Source: a virus
Direction: 5' to 3' (one strand)
Virus record (IMG/VR): IMGVR_UViG_3300010396_000030
Location: 1 to 40,885 of that record
DNA: 40,885 nucleotides
Within the stretch, counting starts at the first letter, position 1, and each line of letters opens with the position of its first letter. A program made the translations under genes and the position numbers. Positions 21,801 through 30,085 of the stretch are shown piece by piece. The notes under the pieces are model-generated. The model saw nothing but the letters and a program-made list of their open reading frames with translations, was not told where the DNA came from and did not search any database.

Positions 21801-22144
21801 TAGAAGCCCGGCACGTACCGGATGTTGCCGCTGGCGTCGATCACCGTCAGCCACTCCTGCACCGCCGTGTGCGACCCGGTCGGGCCGAGCGAGCCCAGCA
21901 CCGTCGCAACCGATCCATTCGCGGCAAAGCCGAGGCTGGTCGCCGGCTGCATGTTGGTGTTGACCGACTGGATGAGCGCATTCAAATCCGGCATCGCGAT
22001 CGGGAAATTCGCCGGATTGGTGCCCGTCGGTCCGGTGAAGAGCGGAAGCGTCGCGGAGACCGCCGACCCGATCAGCATCGCCGAGACCGTGAGGCCCAGC
22101 CCGAACACGGCGCCGGACAGGAATTTCTTGAGCAACCCCTTCAT
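21800..22144 (-). CDS. Exported or membrane-anchored tail-region protein
   Basis: A 114-residue protein from ATG 22144 behind GGAGGGAAAG. N-terminus KGLLKKFLSGAVFGLGLTVSAM then LIGSAVSA is a signal peptide or anchor with a VSA cleavage site. The mature part contains LPLFTGPTGTNPANFPIAMPDLNALIQSVNTN, a motif common at the start of phage fibre proteins, and ends in a short beta region. A palindrome at 22185-22202 lies 40 bp upstream. Confidence 0.65.
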   Translation of the reverse strand: MKGLLKKFLSGAVFGLGLTVSAMLIGSAVSATLPLFTGPTGTNPANFPIAMPDLNALIQSVNTNMQPATSLGFAANGSVATVLGSLGPTGSHTAVQEWLTVIDASGNIRYVPGF

Positions 22145-22184
22145 CTTTCCCTCCTGGCGCATCGGCGCCGCTGCTGGACAATAT

Positions 22185-22202
22185 CACACTAAAACAGGTG
22201 TT
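22185..22202 (-). promoter_or_regulatory. Late-type palindrome, site 3
   Basis: CACACTAAAACAGGTGTT matches the ACACY-N6-GGTGT palindrome also seen at 32419, 38764 and 39805, and is followed on the plus strand by GAAT. It lies 40 bp before the gene starting at 22144, in a 71-bp gap. A minus-strand -10-like TGATAT follows it. Regulatory function is inferred from recurrence. Confidence 0.5.
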
Positions 22203-22215
22203 GAATAGAGGCGCG

Positions 22216-22392
22216 CTAATGCCCGTGCGTCAGCAGGGTGATGATCATCCCTCCCATGCCGAGGATCACCACGATAAGGTTGGCGATCACCGCGGTCATC
22301 ACCGCCCACCACCGCTTCGAGCACTCGCCTTGATGCTCCTCGAGCTTCTTCAGCACGTAGAGCGGCGTGATGACGACTCCCTCATCGCTCAT
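22216..22392 (-). CDS. Small membrane protein, holin candidate
   Basis: A 58-residue protein from ATG 22392 to TAG 22216. A charged N-terminal helix (YVLKKLEEHQGECSKRWW) is followed by one membrane segment, AVMTAVIANLIVVILGMGGMIITLL, and a short HGH tail. Size, single span and position near the lysozyme gene make it a holin or antiholin candidate, but there is no family signature. Confidence 0.6.
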   Translation of the reverse strand: MSDEGVVITPLYVLKKLEEHQGECSKRWWAVMTAVIANLIVVILGMGGMIITLLTHGH

Positions 22393-22408
22393 CGTTAAAA
22401 TTCTCGCT

Positions 22409-23575
22409 TCAGAAGTAAGCGGTGACGACGATCACGGCTGACGCGCCCGCAAAGCCGGCAGTTCCGCTGGTCCCCGCCCCGCCCGCCGATCCCCCGGCGC
22501 CGACCGCAAAGGAATAGGTCGCTGCCGGATTGTTGATTTGCAGCTCGACATACTCGCCCGCCCCCCCGCCGCCGCCGGCAGCGAGCGAGGCCGAAGCGAC
22601 TCCCGGCGCGCCCGCGCCGCCGCTGCCCGTGCTGCCCGGCGCCAAGCCGGAGATACCGCCGCCGCCGAAGGGGCTGGAAGCGCCGATACCGCTAATCGGG
22701 ACTGGGTATTGGGCATTGGATTGAGCGCCGGTCCCGCCCGTCGCGCCGGGAAGACGCAGGTACGCAGCGCCAGTGCCGCCCGATCCGCCGGCGCCGCCCG
22801 CGCCAGGCGCGGTCCCGGCATTGGACAAGCCCCCGCCCGAACCGCCCTTCGCGACGATGCCGTTGAAGGAGGTGTCGCCGCCGACCCCGCCCGCAGTGAC
22901 CGCGCCCCCGGTCCCCGACCCGCCGCCGCCGCCGCCGCCGCCGATCATGCGGACGATCAGATAAGCCGCGCCGGCCGGCGTCGCGTAAGTCCCGCTGCCG
23001 CTGTTCTCGACGGTGATCGAGGGCGGCTGGGATTTAGGCGCCGAGGTCAGCAGGACATATTCGGTGCCGTCATAGATCGCCATCGCGCTCTGGCCCGAGA
23101 CGATCTCGCCACCGGTCAGGACGGCAAGGCCCGAGGCGGTGATCTTGTCGATGATCGTTGCCGGCTGGCCGCCGACGCTGAGCGTCACCGACGCCGTGTT
23201 GGTGAAGCCGGGAATCCAGGTGACGATGTTGCCGGCGTTCAGCGCGAAGCTGTTCGGAGCCGTGGTCGAGATCACCTGCGCGTTCGCCGTCCCGGTGGAG
23301 GTGCCGCCGGTAAAAACCACCGTGCCGCCCTGCGCATTCGAGAGCGGCGTCGTCAGACCCGAGAGCGAGCTGATATCCGAATTCGCACCGTTCTTCGCGA
23401 GGTTCGTATTCGCGCAGCCCATGATGGTGTTGAAATTCGACATCACCTGATTGGCGTCGGCCGTCGAGCCGTTCGTCAGGGTGAAGGTGTAGGGCGTGCA
23501 GTTCGAGGCGAGCGCTGGCGCGGCCGCGGCCAGCAGCAGGAGGAGAGCAGCGATCAATTTGCGCATGGCGTGCAT
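22409..23575 (-). CDS. Tail fibre/adhesin-like protein with Gly-rich C-terminal domain and signal peptide
   Basis: A 388-residue protein; ATG 23575 follows AAAGG, and ATG 23566 is an alternative. N-terminal signal MRKLIAALLLLLAAAAPALA with an ALA cleavage site. The middle has the usual fibre motif (ANQVMSNFNTIMGCAN, NGANSDISSLSGLTTPLSNAQGG in separate blocks). From about residue 225 come poly-Gly runs (VRMIGGGGGGGGSGTGG, GGAGGSGGTGAAYL, GAGGSAGGAGTSG), like the polyglycine-II sandwich of T-even-type gp38 adhesins. It would be the receptor-binding tip. Confidence 0.75.
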   Translation of the reverse strand: MHAMRKLIAALLLLLAAAAPALASNCTPYTFTLTNGSTADANQVMSNFNTIMGCANTNLAKNGANSDISSLSGLTTPLSNAQGGTVVFTGGTSTGTANAQVISTTAPNSFALNAGNIVTWIPGFTNTASVTLSVGGQPATIIDKITASGLAVLTGGEIVSGQSAMAIYDGTEYVLLTSAPKSQPPSITVENSGSGTYATPAGAAYLIVRMIGGGGGGGGSGTGGAVTAGGVGGDTSFNGIVAKGGSGGGLSNAGTAPGAGGAGGSGGTGAAYLRLPGATGGTGAQSNAQYPVPISGIGASSPFGGGGISGLAPGSTGSGGAGAPGVASASLAAGGGGGAGEYVELQINNPAATYSFAVGAGGSAGGAGTSGTAGFAGASAVIVVTAYF

Positions 23576-23586
23576 GGCGTCGCCTT

Positions 23587-24354
23587 TCAGGGCATGTGCG
23601 TGAAGAAGAAGGGAACGGAAGACGCTGGTGTGGCACCCGGAGCTATCGCAATCGCAATCGTGCCCCAAAAATTATTGGCCGCGGTGGCACTGTTGGTGAT
23701 CGTAATAGTCGAGACCGTCAGCGCACCATGCGTCGATTGCGTGTTACTGAATCCCTCGGTTGCCGAAGAAAAGCTATCGGCACCGAGTGCCGATTGATCG
23801 CCACCTTGATCGGTGAAGCCCGTCGGCGTCGAAAAGGTGGTCGAGCTCGCTTTATAACTGACACCGACGAAAGCGAGGATCATGCAGCCGTCTACCGTCG
23901 TGGTGACGCTGTTGAAGCTGGCGGATTTGCTATTGCCACCTTTCGGCGTGGAATGGGCATTGATCGGTGTAGCGCCGTCTTGTCCTGAAAGCTCAATGAT
24001 GATTGCGCTTTCCGTGTCCGAGGTTCCGCCAGAGGTGCCGAAGATGTAGCTTGCCGGCTCGCTTCCGCCGGCTACATGCCAGCCGCTATTGGTCTCACCA
24101 TCGGGTGAGCCATCTGAGCCGAATGCAGTGAACGCGGCCGGCGGCGTCGGAAATCCGCTGACGGGCATGTCGGCCGAGACGAAGGCGATGAGGATATCGC
24201 CACTTACCCAACCAGGATTGTTGACCACGGCGCTCGACGTGCCGTGACCCGTCGCGATCGAGACGACGGAGAGTGCGGCACGCGCATCGAACGGCGCGAC
24301 AACAAGCGCGACGAGCAGAAGCAGCGAAAGGGAGATACGCCGTAAGATCGTCAT
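23587..24354 (-). CDS. Exported beta-sandwich protein of the tail-fibre cluster
   Basis: A 255-residue protein with signal peptide [20 protein letters not shown] to DARA (cleavage after ARA). The mature region ([46 protein letters not shown]) follows a beta-sandwich plan seen in many phage-encoded proteins next to fibres, with GDxLI and CxILxF strands. Carbohydrate or receptor binding is likely. ATGA overlap with the upstream fibre gene. Confidence 0.65.
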   Translation of the reverse strand: MTILRRISLSLLLLVALVVAPFDARAALSVVSIATGHGTSSAVVNNPGWVSGDILIAFVSADMPVSGFPTPPAAFTAFGSDGSPDGETNSGWHVAGGSEPASYIFGTSGGTSDTESAIIIELSGQDGATPINAHSTPKGGNSKSASFNSVTTTVDGCMILAFVGVSYKASSTTFSTPTGFTDQGGDQSALGADSFSSATEGFSNTQSTHGALTVSTITITNSATAANNFWGTIAIAIAPGATPASSVPFFFTHMP

Positions 24355-25736
24355 GCGCCGTCACCCACCAGCACGGCTGTCGCCGTCGAGCTGATCGTCG
24401 TCAGTTGCAGCCCGATCACCGCGTGCTGACCGAAGGTCTTGGTGAAGCTATGCGCGGAAACGAGGGTCGCCGCCGAGACCGCCGAGCCGTTGACCGCCAC
24501 CTGCCCCGCCCCGTCCTGCCGGATGTTGATGTTGCAGACCGTACCCGCAGAGGGAACGATGCTCGCCGGGATCGTCACCGTGACCGCCGAGGCATTCGAG
24601 AAGGCGACGGTCTTGCCGCAATCGTTCGAGACCAGCGTGTAAGTCGTGCCGCTTTGATCGTCTTCCTGATTGAGGACCGAGCCGAAAGTCTGCTGCGCGC
24701 CGGAGAAATCGTTTGCGCCATCGAGAAAGGGCAGATTGTGCCCGCTCGTCCCGGTGTTGGCGATGCAGGCCGTGCCATCGTTCGAGAGATCGGCGCACGC
24801 GATCGTCGCGACAGTGAGCGCGCCACCGGCGCTGTTTTGCTTGACGAACTGGTTGGCGCCGCCGGTCGCCGAGAAATCCGTTGTTCCGGCCGGCAGGGTC
24901 AGCGTGTTCGCCCCAGCGACCGCGGCCGGTTTCACGGTCAGCGTGCCGCTGGTGCTGCCTTTGAGGATCAGATCGCCGGAATTGAAGCTTTGCGGCCCGG
25001 ACCAGGTATTCGTGCCGTTCAGCAGCGGGATCGTCGCGCCGCTCGTGCCCGTCGCGGTCGAGCATCCACTCGCACCGTTCGAGAGGTCCGCGCAAGCGGC
25101 TTGGGAAACGACACCGCTCCCATTCCCCTTGAGCGCGCCGCTCACCGTGCCGGCGCCCCCATTCGAGGAGCCGAGTACGCCACTCACGTCGCCGCCGAGC
25201 GCGACCGGACCGAAGCTTGGGGCGCCCGCCGCGTTGCCGTGCAGCAAAGTCGTGGTGGTGCCGAGCGATCCGAGCGTCGCGATGTTCTGCGTGCCCTGGC
25301 CGATCACCAGCTGATTAAGCGTGAGGGTCGATCCGGCATTGACATTGCCGCCCGATCCCGCCGGCGTCGCCCAAGTCCCATCGCCTCGCCAGAAGGTCGA
25401 GCTCGACGCGCCGGTCCCGCTGTTGAGATTGCCGACCGGGAGATTGCCGCTGACCTGCGTCGCAAGACTGACGCTGCCCGAGATTTGGCTGAACGAATAA
25501 TCGCCGGACTGCGGCACCACGGCGCCCATGCGCGAATTCCAGGACGTGACCGCCGCGGCTGCGGCAAGGTCGGCGATCGATTGCGCGGTGTAATTGACGT
25601 TCGTGCCGCCTTGAAGGCCCGTCACCAACCCGGTCGGCTGTGGCGCAACCGTCGGGAACGAGCTGATCTTCACCTGTGCATAGGCAACGGCGGCGAGAAG
25701 GCAGAGACCGAGCGCGGCGAAGAGAGATTTGCGCAT
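24351..25736 (-). CDS. Tail fibre protein with signal peptide
   Basis: A 461-residue protein. Signal peptide [20 protein letters not shown] (cleavage after AYA), then VKISSFPTV and the standard fibre modules: [41 protein letters not shown], and repeats of [11 protein letters not shown] type. The C-terminal part ([20 protein letters not shown] to VLVGDGA) is a terminal beta domain common in phage fibres. It directly follows the nozzle gene, the expected fibre position. The signal peptide is unusual for a virion protein assembled in the cytoplasm. Confidence 0.8.
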   Translation of the reverse strand: MRKSLFAALGLCLLAAVAYAQVKISSFPTVAPQPTGLVTGLQGGTNVNYTAQSIADLAAAAAVTSWNSRMGAVVPQSGDYSFSQISGSVSLATQVSGNLPVGNLNSGTGASSSTFWRGDGTWATPAGSGGNVNAGSTLTLNQLVIGQGTQNIATLGSLGTTTTLLHGNAAGAPSFGPVALGGDVSGVLGSSNGGAGTVSGALKGNGSGVVSQAACADLSNGASGCSTATGTSGATIPLLNGTNTWSGPQSFNSGDLILKGSTSGTLTVKPAAVAGANTLTLPAGTTDFSATGGANQFVKQNSAGGALTVATIACADLSNDGTACIANTGTSGHNLPFLDGANDFSGAQQTFGSVLNQEDDQSGTTYTLVSNDCGKTVAFSNASAVTVTIPASIVPSAGTVCNINIRQDGAGQVAVNGSAVSAATLVSAHSFTKTFGQHAVIGLQLTTISSTATAVLVGDGA

Positions 25737-27773
25737 CTATCCCTCCGTCGCGATCGGCTGGCCGGCTTCGGTGTCGATCGGCACCCCGCCTTCGGTGACG
25801 ATCACATTCGGCGCCGGCGGCGCGGGTTGGAGGATCGGGAACGCAACCGGCGCGTAGCCGAGCTCCTGATAGCGCACATAGAGATTGCCGATCGCGAGAT
25901 TGGCCGCCGAGATGCCGGTCGCCTGAATGAAGCTTTGGGTGAAGATCAGCGGCTGATCCCAAGGCAACCGGCGCTGGCGATAGAAGGGATAGCTCGCACC
26001 CCAGGTGGCAGCACCCCAGTTGAACCCGCCCCAAATCTGGCCCGCCTCGCCTTCGCCTTGCAGGATTACGGTCCCGAGCAGGTTGTTTTCCTCGTCAGAG
26101 ACACTGATCTGCGCGAGCTGCTGCGGCGGCAGCGCCATCGCGATGATGCTCTCGATGATGGCGCTGCGGCTCATGCTTCCGTCGGCGGCCCAGAGGCACG
26201 GCGCCCACACCCATTGCATTGGCTGATTGTTCTCGACGAAGGACGATTCCGCGGTAGGCGTCACGGTGCTCGAGTAGAGCGTCGCGTTGATGTTCCAAGC
26301 GGCCATGACGAAGCCGTGGCCCGACAGCGCACCGGGCGGCGCCTGAAGCGGTTCGATCAGCGCGGCGGGGAAGGTGTGCGGGCCCGACCAAACCTTGTCA
26401 GAGAAGTGATACCAAAACTCCTGCGCCGGTTGGTTTGGCAGGCTGCCATTAAGCGTCGAGATGCGAAGAACGTCTTGGTTATAGGCCGCGCACATGCGCG
26501 ACGGGAAAACCGAATTGATGAAGGGCTGGATGACGCCCTGACCGCGCCGGCCGATCGGCTCTGTCACCTGCCCCGAAAAGGTGATGATGCGAAGTCCGTC
26601 CGGCGCGACGAAGGCGACGCCTAAGGGCGTCGAGCAGATCGTGTTCGGCGCGTTGGTGCCGACGCCGATGCCTAGATTATTTTGCGCGAGATTGCTCGTC
26701 GCTGCATCGCCCGTGACCTGGACCATGTTGGCGTCGCCCTGGAAAGCGATCAACGATTGCAGCACGCCGCCGACATATTGCGACAGTGGAAGACCCGCTA
26801 GCGCGGAGAAGGTCAATCCGTTCTGGGCGGCCAGCGCCTGGCTGGCGTTCGTCACCTGACAGGGGCTTCCCGCGTCGGAAAACACAAGCGCCGTCCCGAC
26901 CGCGAAATAGGCGCGCGCATTGAATTGACAGATCGATACCGGGACCGCCGCGAGCGGATTGCCGTTGGTGTTGCCGCTGTCATAAAGCGGCGCCGCGAGC
27001 GTGCCGCCCGCGACCTGGAGCGCATCGCCCGCGGAGGAGCCGGTCGCCGATTGCGAGAGCGTGAGCGAGAGGCCGTCCGCGGCAATCGCTTTGATCGTCG
27101 TGCCCGGCGGAATGTTGCCGTTCGTGTCGGCGATCGTCATCCCGACTTGCCATCCGGCCAGAAGCACATTCGCCGAGAGCGTGTCGACGAGCGCGCTGGT
27201 ATGCGTCGACCCGGTCTTGCTGTCGTCGCTGAAGCCCGAAAGGTCGAGCCAACCGAAATACGACCCGTTCCCGCCCGGATAACCCGGATGCGAGATCATG
27301 ATTCGGTTGCCGACCTGTTGCATCGTCGGCGGCGTCCAATCGCCCAACCCTGCCGGCGTGTTCGGCAGCGACGTTGGCCCGCGCGGGATCGAGATGTTCG
27401 CGAAAACCTGGGTCAGAAAATTAAACGCGAAGGGCACGTCCATGCCGGCGTTCGCGCCCGCGGTCGATGCGGCCATGCCGTAGATCCACGGGCCCACGGC
27501 CAAAAGACCGTTGATTTGCGCCGCGCCGTCGACCGCGCCAAATCCGCCCCAGTTTGCGCTACCCCAGTTGAACGACCCCCACTTAACTTCCGCGCCCGCG
27601 CCGCCGGCGATGCCCACCGCTGCCGGCCGCGGCACCCATACGCCTTCGCAGCCCGGAAATGGCACGAGGTTTTGCAGCGACGCCATCGCGCCGGGAAACG
27701 CATTGGTCCCGTCGATCGCGTCGCTCAGACCGCGCGCGCGAAAGGTAAAGGGCTTGGAGCGCCGGATGGCCAT
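25737..27773 (-). CDS. Tail nozzle / stabilisation protein (P22 gp10- or T7 gp12-like)
   Basis: A 678-residue protein without signal peptide. N-terminal segment AIDGTNAFPGAMASLQNLVPFPG and WVPRPAAV corresponds to the conserved entry of podovirus nozzle proteins. Two WG-F/NWG clusters occur (KWGSFNWGSANWGGF near 65 and WGGFNWGAATWGASYPF near 590), a beta-propeller-like core lies between, and a module with NGNIPPGTTIKAIAADGLSL is inserted near 210-255. Located between the adaptor and fibre genes, it should form the tube end that closes the packaged DNA. Confidence 0.8.
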   Translation of the reverse strand: MAIRRSKPFTFRARGLSDAIDGTNAFPGAMASLQNLVPFPGCEGVWVPRPAAVGIAGGAGAEVKWGSFNWGSANWGGFGAVDGAAQINGLLAVGPWIYGMAASTAGANAGMDVPFAFNFLTQVFANISIPRGPTSLPNTPAGLGDWTPPTMQQVGNRIMISHPGYPGGNGSYFGWLDLSGFSDDSKTGSTHTSALVDTLSANVLLAGWQVGMTIADTNGNIPPGTTIKAIAADGLSLTLSQSATGSSAGDALQVAGGTLAAPLYDSGNTNGNPLAAVPVSICQFNARAYFAVGTALVFSDAGSPCQVTNASQALAAQNGLTFSALAGLPLSQYVGGVLQSLIAFQGDANMVQVTGDAATSNLAQNNLGIGVGTNAPNTICSTPLGVAFVAPDGLRIITFSGQVTEPIGRRGQGVIQPFINSVFPSRMCAAYNQDVLRISTLNGSLPNQPAQEFWYHFSDKVWSGPHTFPAALIEPLQAPPGALSGHGFVMAAWNINATLYSSTVTPTAESSFVENNQPMQWVWAPCLWAADGSMSRSAIIESIIAMALPPQQLAQISVSDEENNLLGTVILQGEGEAGQIWGGFNWGAATWGASYPFYRQRRLPWDQPLIFTQSFIQATGISAANLAIGNLYVRYQELGYAPVAFPILQPAPPAPNVIVTEGGVPIDTEAGQPIATEG

Positions 27774-27775
27774 CG

Positions 27776-28525
27776 CTACCAGCCCGTCGCTTTCGTGATC
27801 TTGAGATTGGCCGTCGGATTGCGGAAGCGGCGCCGGTCGAGCGTCACACGCTTGGCACGCGTGTTCGGGTCGTTCATCTCCTTGAGGTATTTCCGCAGGA
27901 TCGCCTGCGAACCGGGGTTGTCGGGATCACCGTCGCCCAGGAAGGTTTGCGAGCGATCATCGTCCGTCAGCTCCATCAGCATGCCCGAGAGCTGCTTCAT
28001 CAGATAACGCTGGTTCGGGAACCACGGCACGACCGCCGAGGTCTCGGGCGTGTCGATGTCGGGCATCTGGCTCTGGTAGCGGAACTGGAACGGATAGGCG
28101 CCCGAGGCCGCCGGCCACACCACGAAGAGCGGCGGCGACGCGCTGAGATCGGTCGCCATCACATAGGGATAGGACTGGTTGCCGGCTTGCTGGACGTACC
28201 AATCGTATTCCGCGAGATCGACGGCGATCATCGGATAGGGCACGCCTTGCAGGAACCACATCTGATCGTCGCGGATGCAGCGCAGGAAATCGGCCGGTAA
28301 CGCATAGGGCCCGGCGCCAGGCTGGAGGTTCGTATAATTGGCGTTGGCGGGCGCCCCGACCGGGTTGAAGACGCTGGTGAAGGTCTTGCGCGCCGCCGGG
28401 ATATCGTAGGTCTGGCAGAGGTCAGAGAGGATCGAATTCAGCAGCTGACCGGCCTGGGCAACATATCCGGGCGCCCGAGCGGTTTGCGTCGCGATCGTGA
28501 CAATCTGCGCAGCGGTCAGCGGCAC
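27776..28525 (-). CDS. Head-tail adaptor (P22 gp4 / T7 gp11-like)
   Basis: A 249-residue protein from GTG 28525. Helical start (TAAQIVTIATQTARAPGYVAQAG, QLLNSILSDLCQTYDI) followed by ALPADFLRCIRDDQMWFL and FVVWPAASGAYPFQFRYQSQ, and a helical end with MLMELTDDDRSQ. This order is that of the tail-accessory factors between portal and nozzle. It has the conserved Pro-Asp-Phe entry. Neighbour order capsid - small proteins - adaptor - nozzle supports the call. Confidence 0.75.
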   Translation of the reverse strand: MPLTAAQIVTIATQTARAPGYVAQAGQLLNSILSDLCQTYDIPAARKTFTSVFNPVGAPANANYTNLQPGAGPYALPADFLRCIRDDQMWFLQGVPYPMIAVDLAEYDWYVQQAGNQSYPYVMATDLSASPPLFVVWPAASGAYPFQFRYQSQMPDIDTPETSAVVPWFPNQRYLMKQLSGMLMELTDDDRSQTFLGDGDPDNPGSQAILRKYLKEMNDPNTRAKRVTLDRRRFRNPTANLKITKATGW

Positions 28526-29131
28526 CTAGCACCCCGGATAGTCCTGGCGCTTCTTCTCGATCTTCGCCTTGATGCGCTGAACGCGCTTCTCTGCGCCCTT
28601 GAGATTGACCTTGAGCACGTTGAGCGCCTGGTCGCGCTCGGCCGCCATCTTCTCCTTGTCGGCCACGTAGTGCGCGATGCTGCGGATGTGCGCAGCCTGC
28701 TGCTGCTTCACCTGATGAGGCTTCTTGCCGTCGGTGCTGCGTCCGCTGCGCGCGCGCTCTTGCGCGTCGCTCTGATCGAACTCGGCCGACAGACGCTTGA
28801 CCTCGCCGATCTTCACGTCGATGGCTGCGATCTTCTTCTTGTAATCGGCCTCGGCCTCGTCGTGATCGTGCTGCCAGATCGCCGACTGATCCTCGATCGT
28901 CTCGATTTCGGCGGACATCTCGGCAATCTCGTGCCGCGCCTTCTGGCGCGACATGGCGCGATCCATCATGTCGAGGGCCTTGTTGAAAGACTCCTCGTCG
29001 CCGTTCTGCGGGAAATCGGTGAGGATTCGAGCCTGCCGGTCCTTGCCGATGTTCACCGTCCACTCGACGTTGAACACCTTTTCCTCGCGGCCCGGCATCT
29101 GCACCACTTTGCGCTCGGTCGCCTCGCTCAT
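28526..29131 (-). CDS. Coiled-coil protein of the head-tail region
   Basis: A 201-residue protein, nearly all helical and highly charged after residue 50 (EIAEMSAEIETIEDQ, DYKKKIAAIDVKIGEVKRL, QRIKAKIEKKRQDYPGC). The N-terminal 45 residues include FNVEWTVNIGKDRQARIL. It overlaps the upstream gene by 4 bp. No family recognised. It could be a minor virion protein, an assembly factor or a second ejection protein. Confidence 0.6.
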   Translation of the reverse strand: MSEATERKVVQMPGREEKVFNVEWTVNIGKDRQARILTDFPQNGDEESFNKALDMMDRAMSRQKARHEIAEMSAEIETIEDQSAIWQHDHDEAEADYKKKIAAIDVKIGEVKRLSAEFDQSDAQERARSGRSTDGKKPHQVKQQQAAHIRSIAHYVADKEKMAAERDQALNVLKVNLKGAEKRVQRIKAKIEKKRQDYPGC

Positions 29132-29712
29132 GCTGCGGCTCCCGCGTTGATGGCTTGAGCGTTGTCGCGCGTCGCGCTACGGCGCCCCGTGACCACATCG
29201 ACGAACGTGCCGTCCGGCAGCTGGCGGTTTCGCTTCTTGCCGTCGATCTCGTTCTGGTGCCGGCGCATCATCTGCATGCTCTCGCGCAGCTGATTGCCGA
29301 TATGGCGCTTCACCACATAGGTCTGGCCGTGGATGTAGCAGGGTCCCGTCGGCTGGTTGATCTGGATCCACGGCGCATTCGAGAACTCGGGAATGTCGAT
29401 CGTGATGCGCACCAGATCGGAATTGTGGCCGTTGAGGTTCGCATTGTCGGCCATCGACAGCTGATCGCGCTGCTTGTCCTTCTCCTCGGCAAGCAGCTTG
29501 GCCTTCAGCTTTCGCTTGTATTCCTGCTCGACCTCTTTGCGGGCCTGCTTCTTCAGCTGCTCGATTTCCTTCGCCGAGAGCGTCGGCGTCTCGACCGCAT
29601 CGGCGGAAGTCTCGGTCTCGAGCGCAGGCACGTCTTCTAGCGCGCCGTCCTCGGCCTCGGCCGGCATCTCCTCGATCGGCTCTTCGGGAAGCTCGTCGTC
29701 GTCTCGGGCCAT
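29128..29712 (-). CDS. Head-region protein with acidic N-terminus
   Basis: A 194-residue protein from ATG 29712. The first 50 residues are acidic (DDDELPEEPIEEMPAEAED), then a coiled coil (KEIEQLKKQARKEVEQEYK), then a folded part with LVRITIDIPEFSNAPWIQI and YIHGQTYVVKRHIGNQLRESM, ending RNRQLPDGTFVDV. The last part looks like a short binding domain common in phages with N4-gp56 capsids. Function unknown. Near the capsid gene. Confidence 0.6.
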   Translation of the reverse strand: MARDDDELPEEPIEEMPAEAEDGALEDVPALETETSADAVETPTLSAKEIEQLKKQARKEVEQEYKRKLKAKLLAEEKDKQRDQLSMADNANLNGHNSDLVRITIDIPEFSNAPWIQINQPTGPCYIHGQTYVVKRHIGNQLRESMQMMRRHQNEIDGKKRNRQLPDGTFVDVVTGRRSATRDNAQAINAGAAA

Positions 29713-29722
29713 GAATTTCCTC

Positions 29723-30028
29723 TCAGGTGTGGGTGTAGGGTCCGTTCGCCGCCGCATAGCCGGAGACCAGGATCGGCCATCCGGTCGCCACATCGACGGC
29801 GATATAGTCGCCGACCAGCGGCGTCAGGTATCCTCGGTTCGGGATGTAGAGCTGTCCTTGCTTCACGAAGGCGCCGGGATAGATGCGCTGAACGCCCGAC
29901 CGGCTCTCCACCTGATCGTCGAAGATCATCTGCTGGAGCGTCGCAATATCGGCGTCGAGATTCGCGGGGCTATAGGGCAGCGCCACGAGGCTGTTGTTCG
30001 CGTTCGTCCCAAGCGTCTTGGTCGCCAT
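29723..30028 (-). CDS. Putative capsid decoration or head-completion protein
   Basis: A 101-residue protein from ATG 30028 (AAGGA nine bases upstream; a TTG at 30037 would add three residues). The sequence (NANNSLVALPYSPANLDADIATLQQMI, GAFVKQGQLYIPNRGYLTPLVGDYIAVD) looks like a compact beta protein. Being next to the major capsid gene, decoration or stabilisation is a reasonable inference. Confidence 0.55.
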   Translation of the reverse strand: MATKTLGTNANNSLVALPYSPANLDADIATLQQMIFDDQVESRSGVQRIYPGAFVKQGQLYIPNRGYLTPLVGDYIAVDVATGWPILVSGYAAANGPYTHT

Positions 30029-30051
30029 CCGCGTCAATCCTTCGATGTGGA

Positions 30052-30073
30052 CGCGAGGCCCGAAGGCCCCGCG
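30052..30073 (-). terminator. UUCG-capped hairpin after the major capsid gene
   Basis: Read on the minus strand, CGCGGGGCC-TTCG-GGCCTCGCG forms a 9-bp stem (one G-U pair) with a C(UUCG)G loop, 12 bp after the capsid stop. There is no U-tract after it on this strand, so a full intrinsic terminator is unlikely. It could stabilise the capsid mRNA 3' end or cause partial termination. Confidence 0.45.
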
Positions 30074-30085
30074 TTTATGCCGCTA

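Noticed and set aside
22409-23575. Gly-rich repeats as a CRISPR-like or satellite repeat locus
   Set aside because: The repetition is at the protein level, irregular at the DNA level, and in frame with a fibre gene.
24351-25736. Diversity-generating retroelement acting on the fibre gene
   Set aside because: No reverse transcriptase and no template-repeat/variable-repeat pair is visible.
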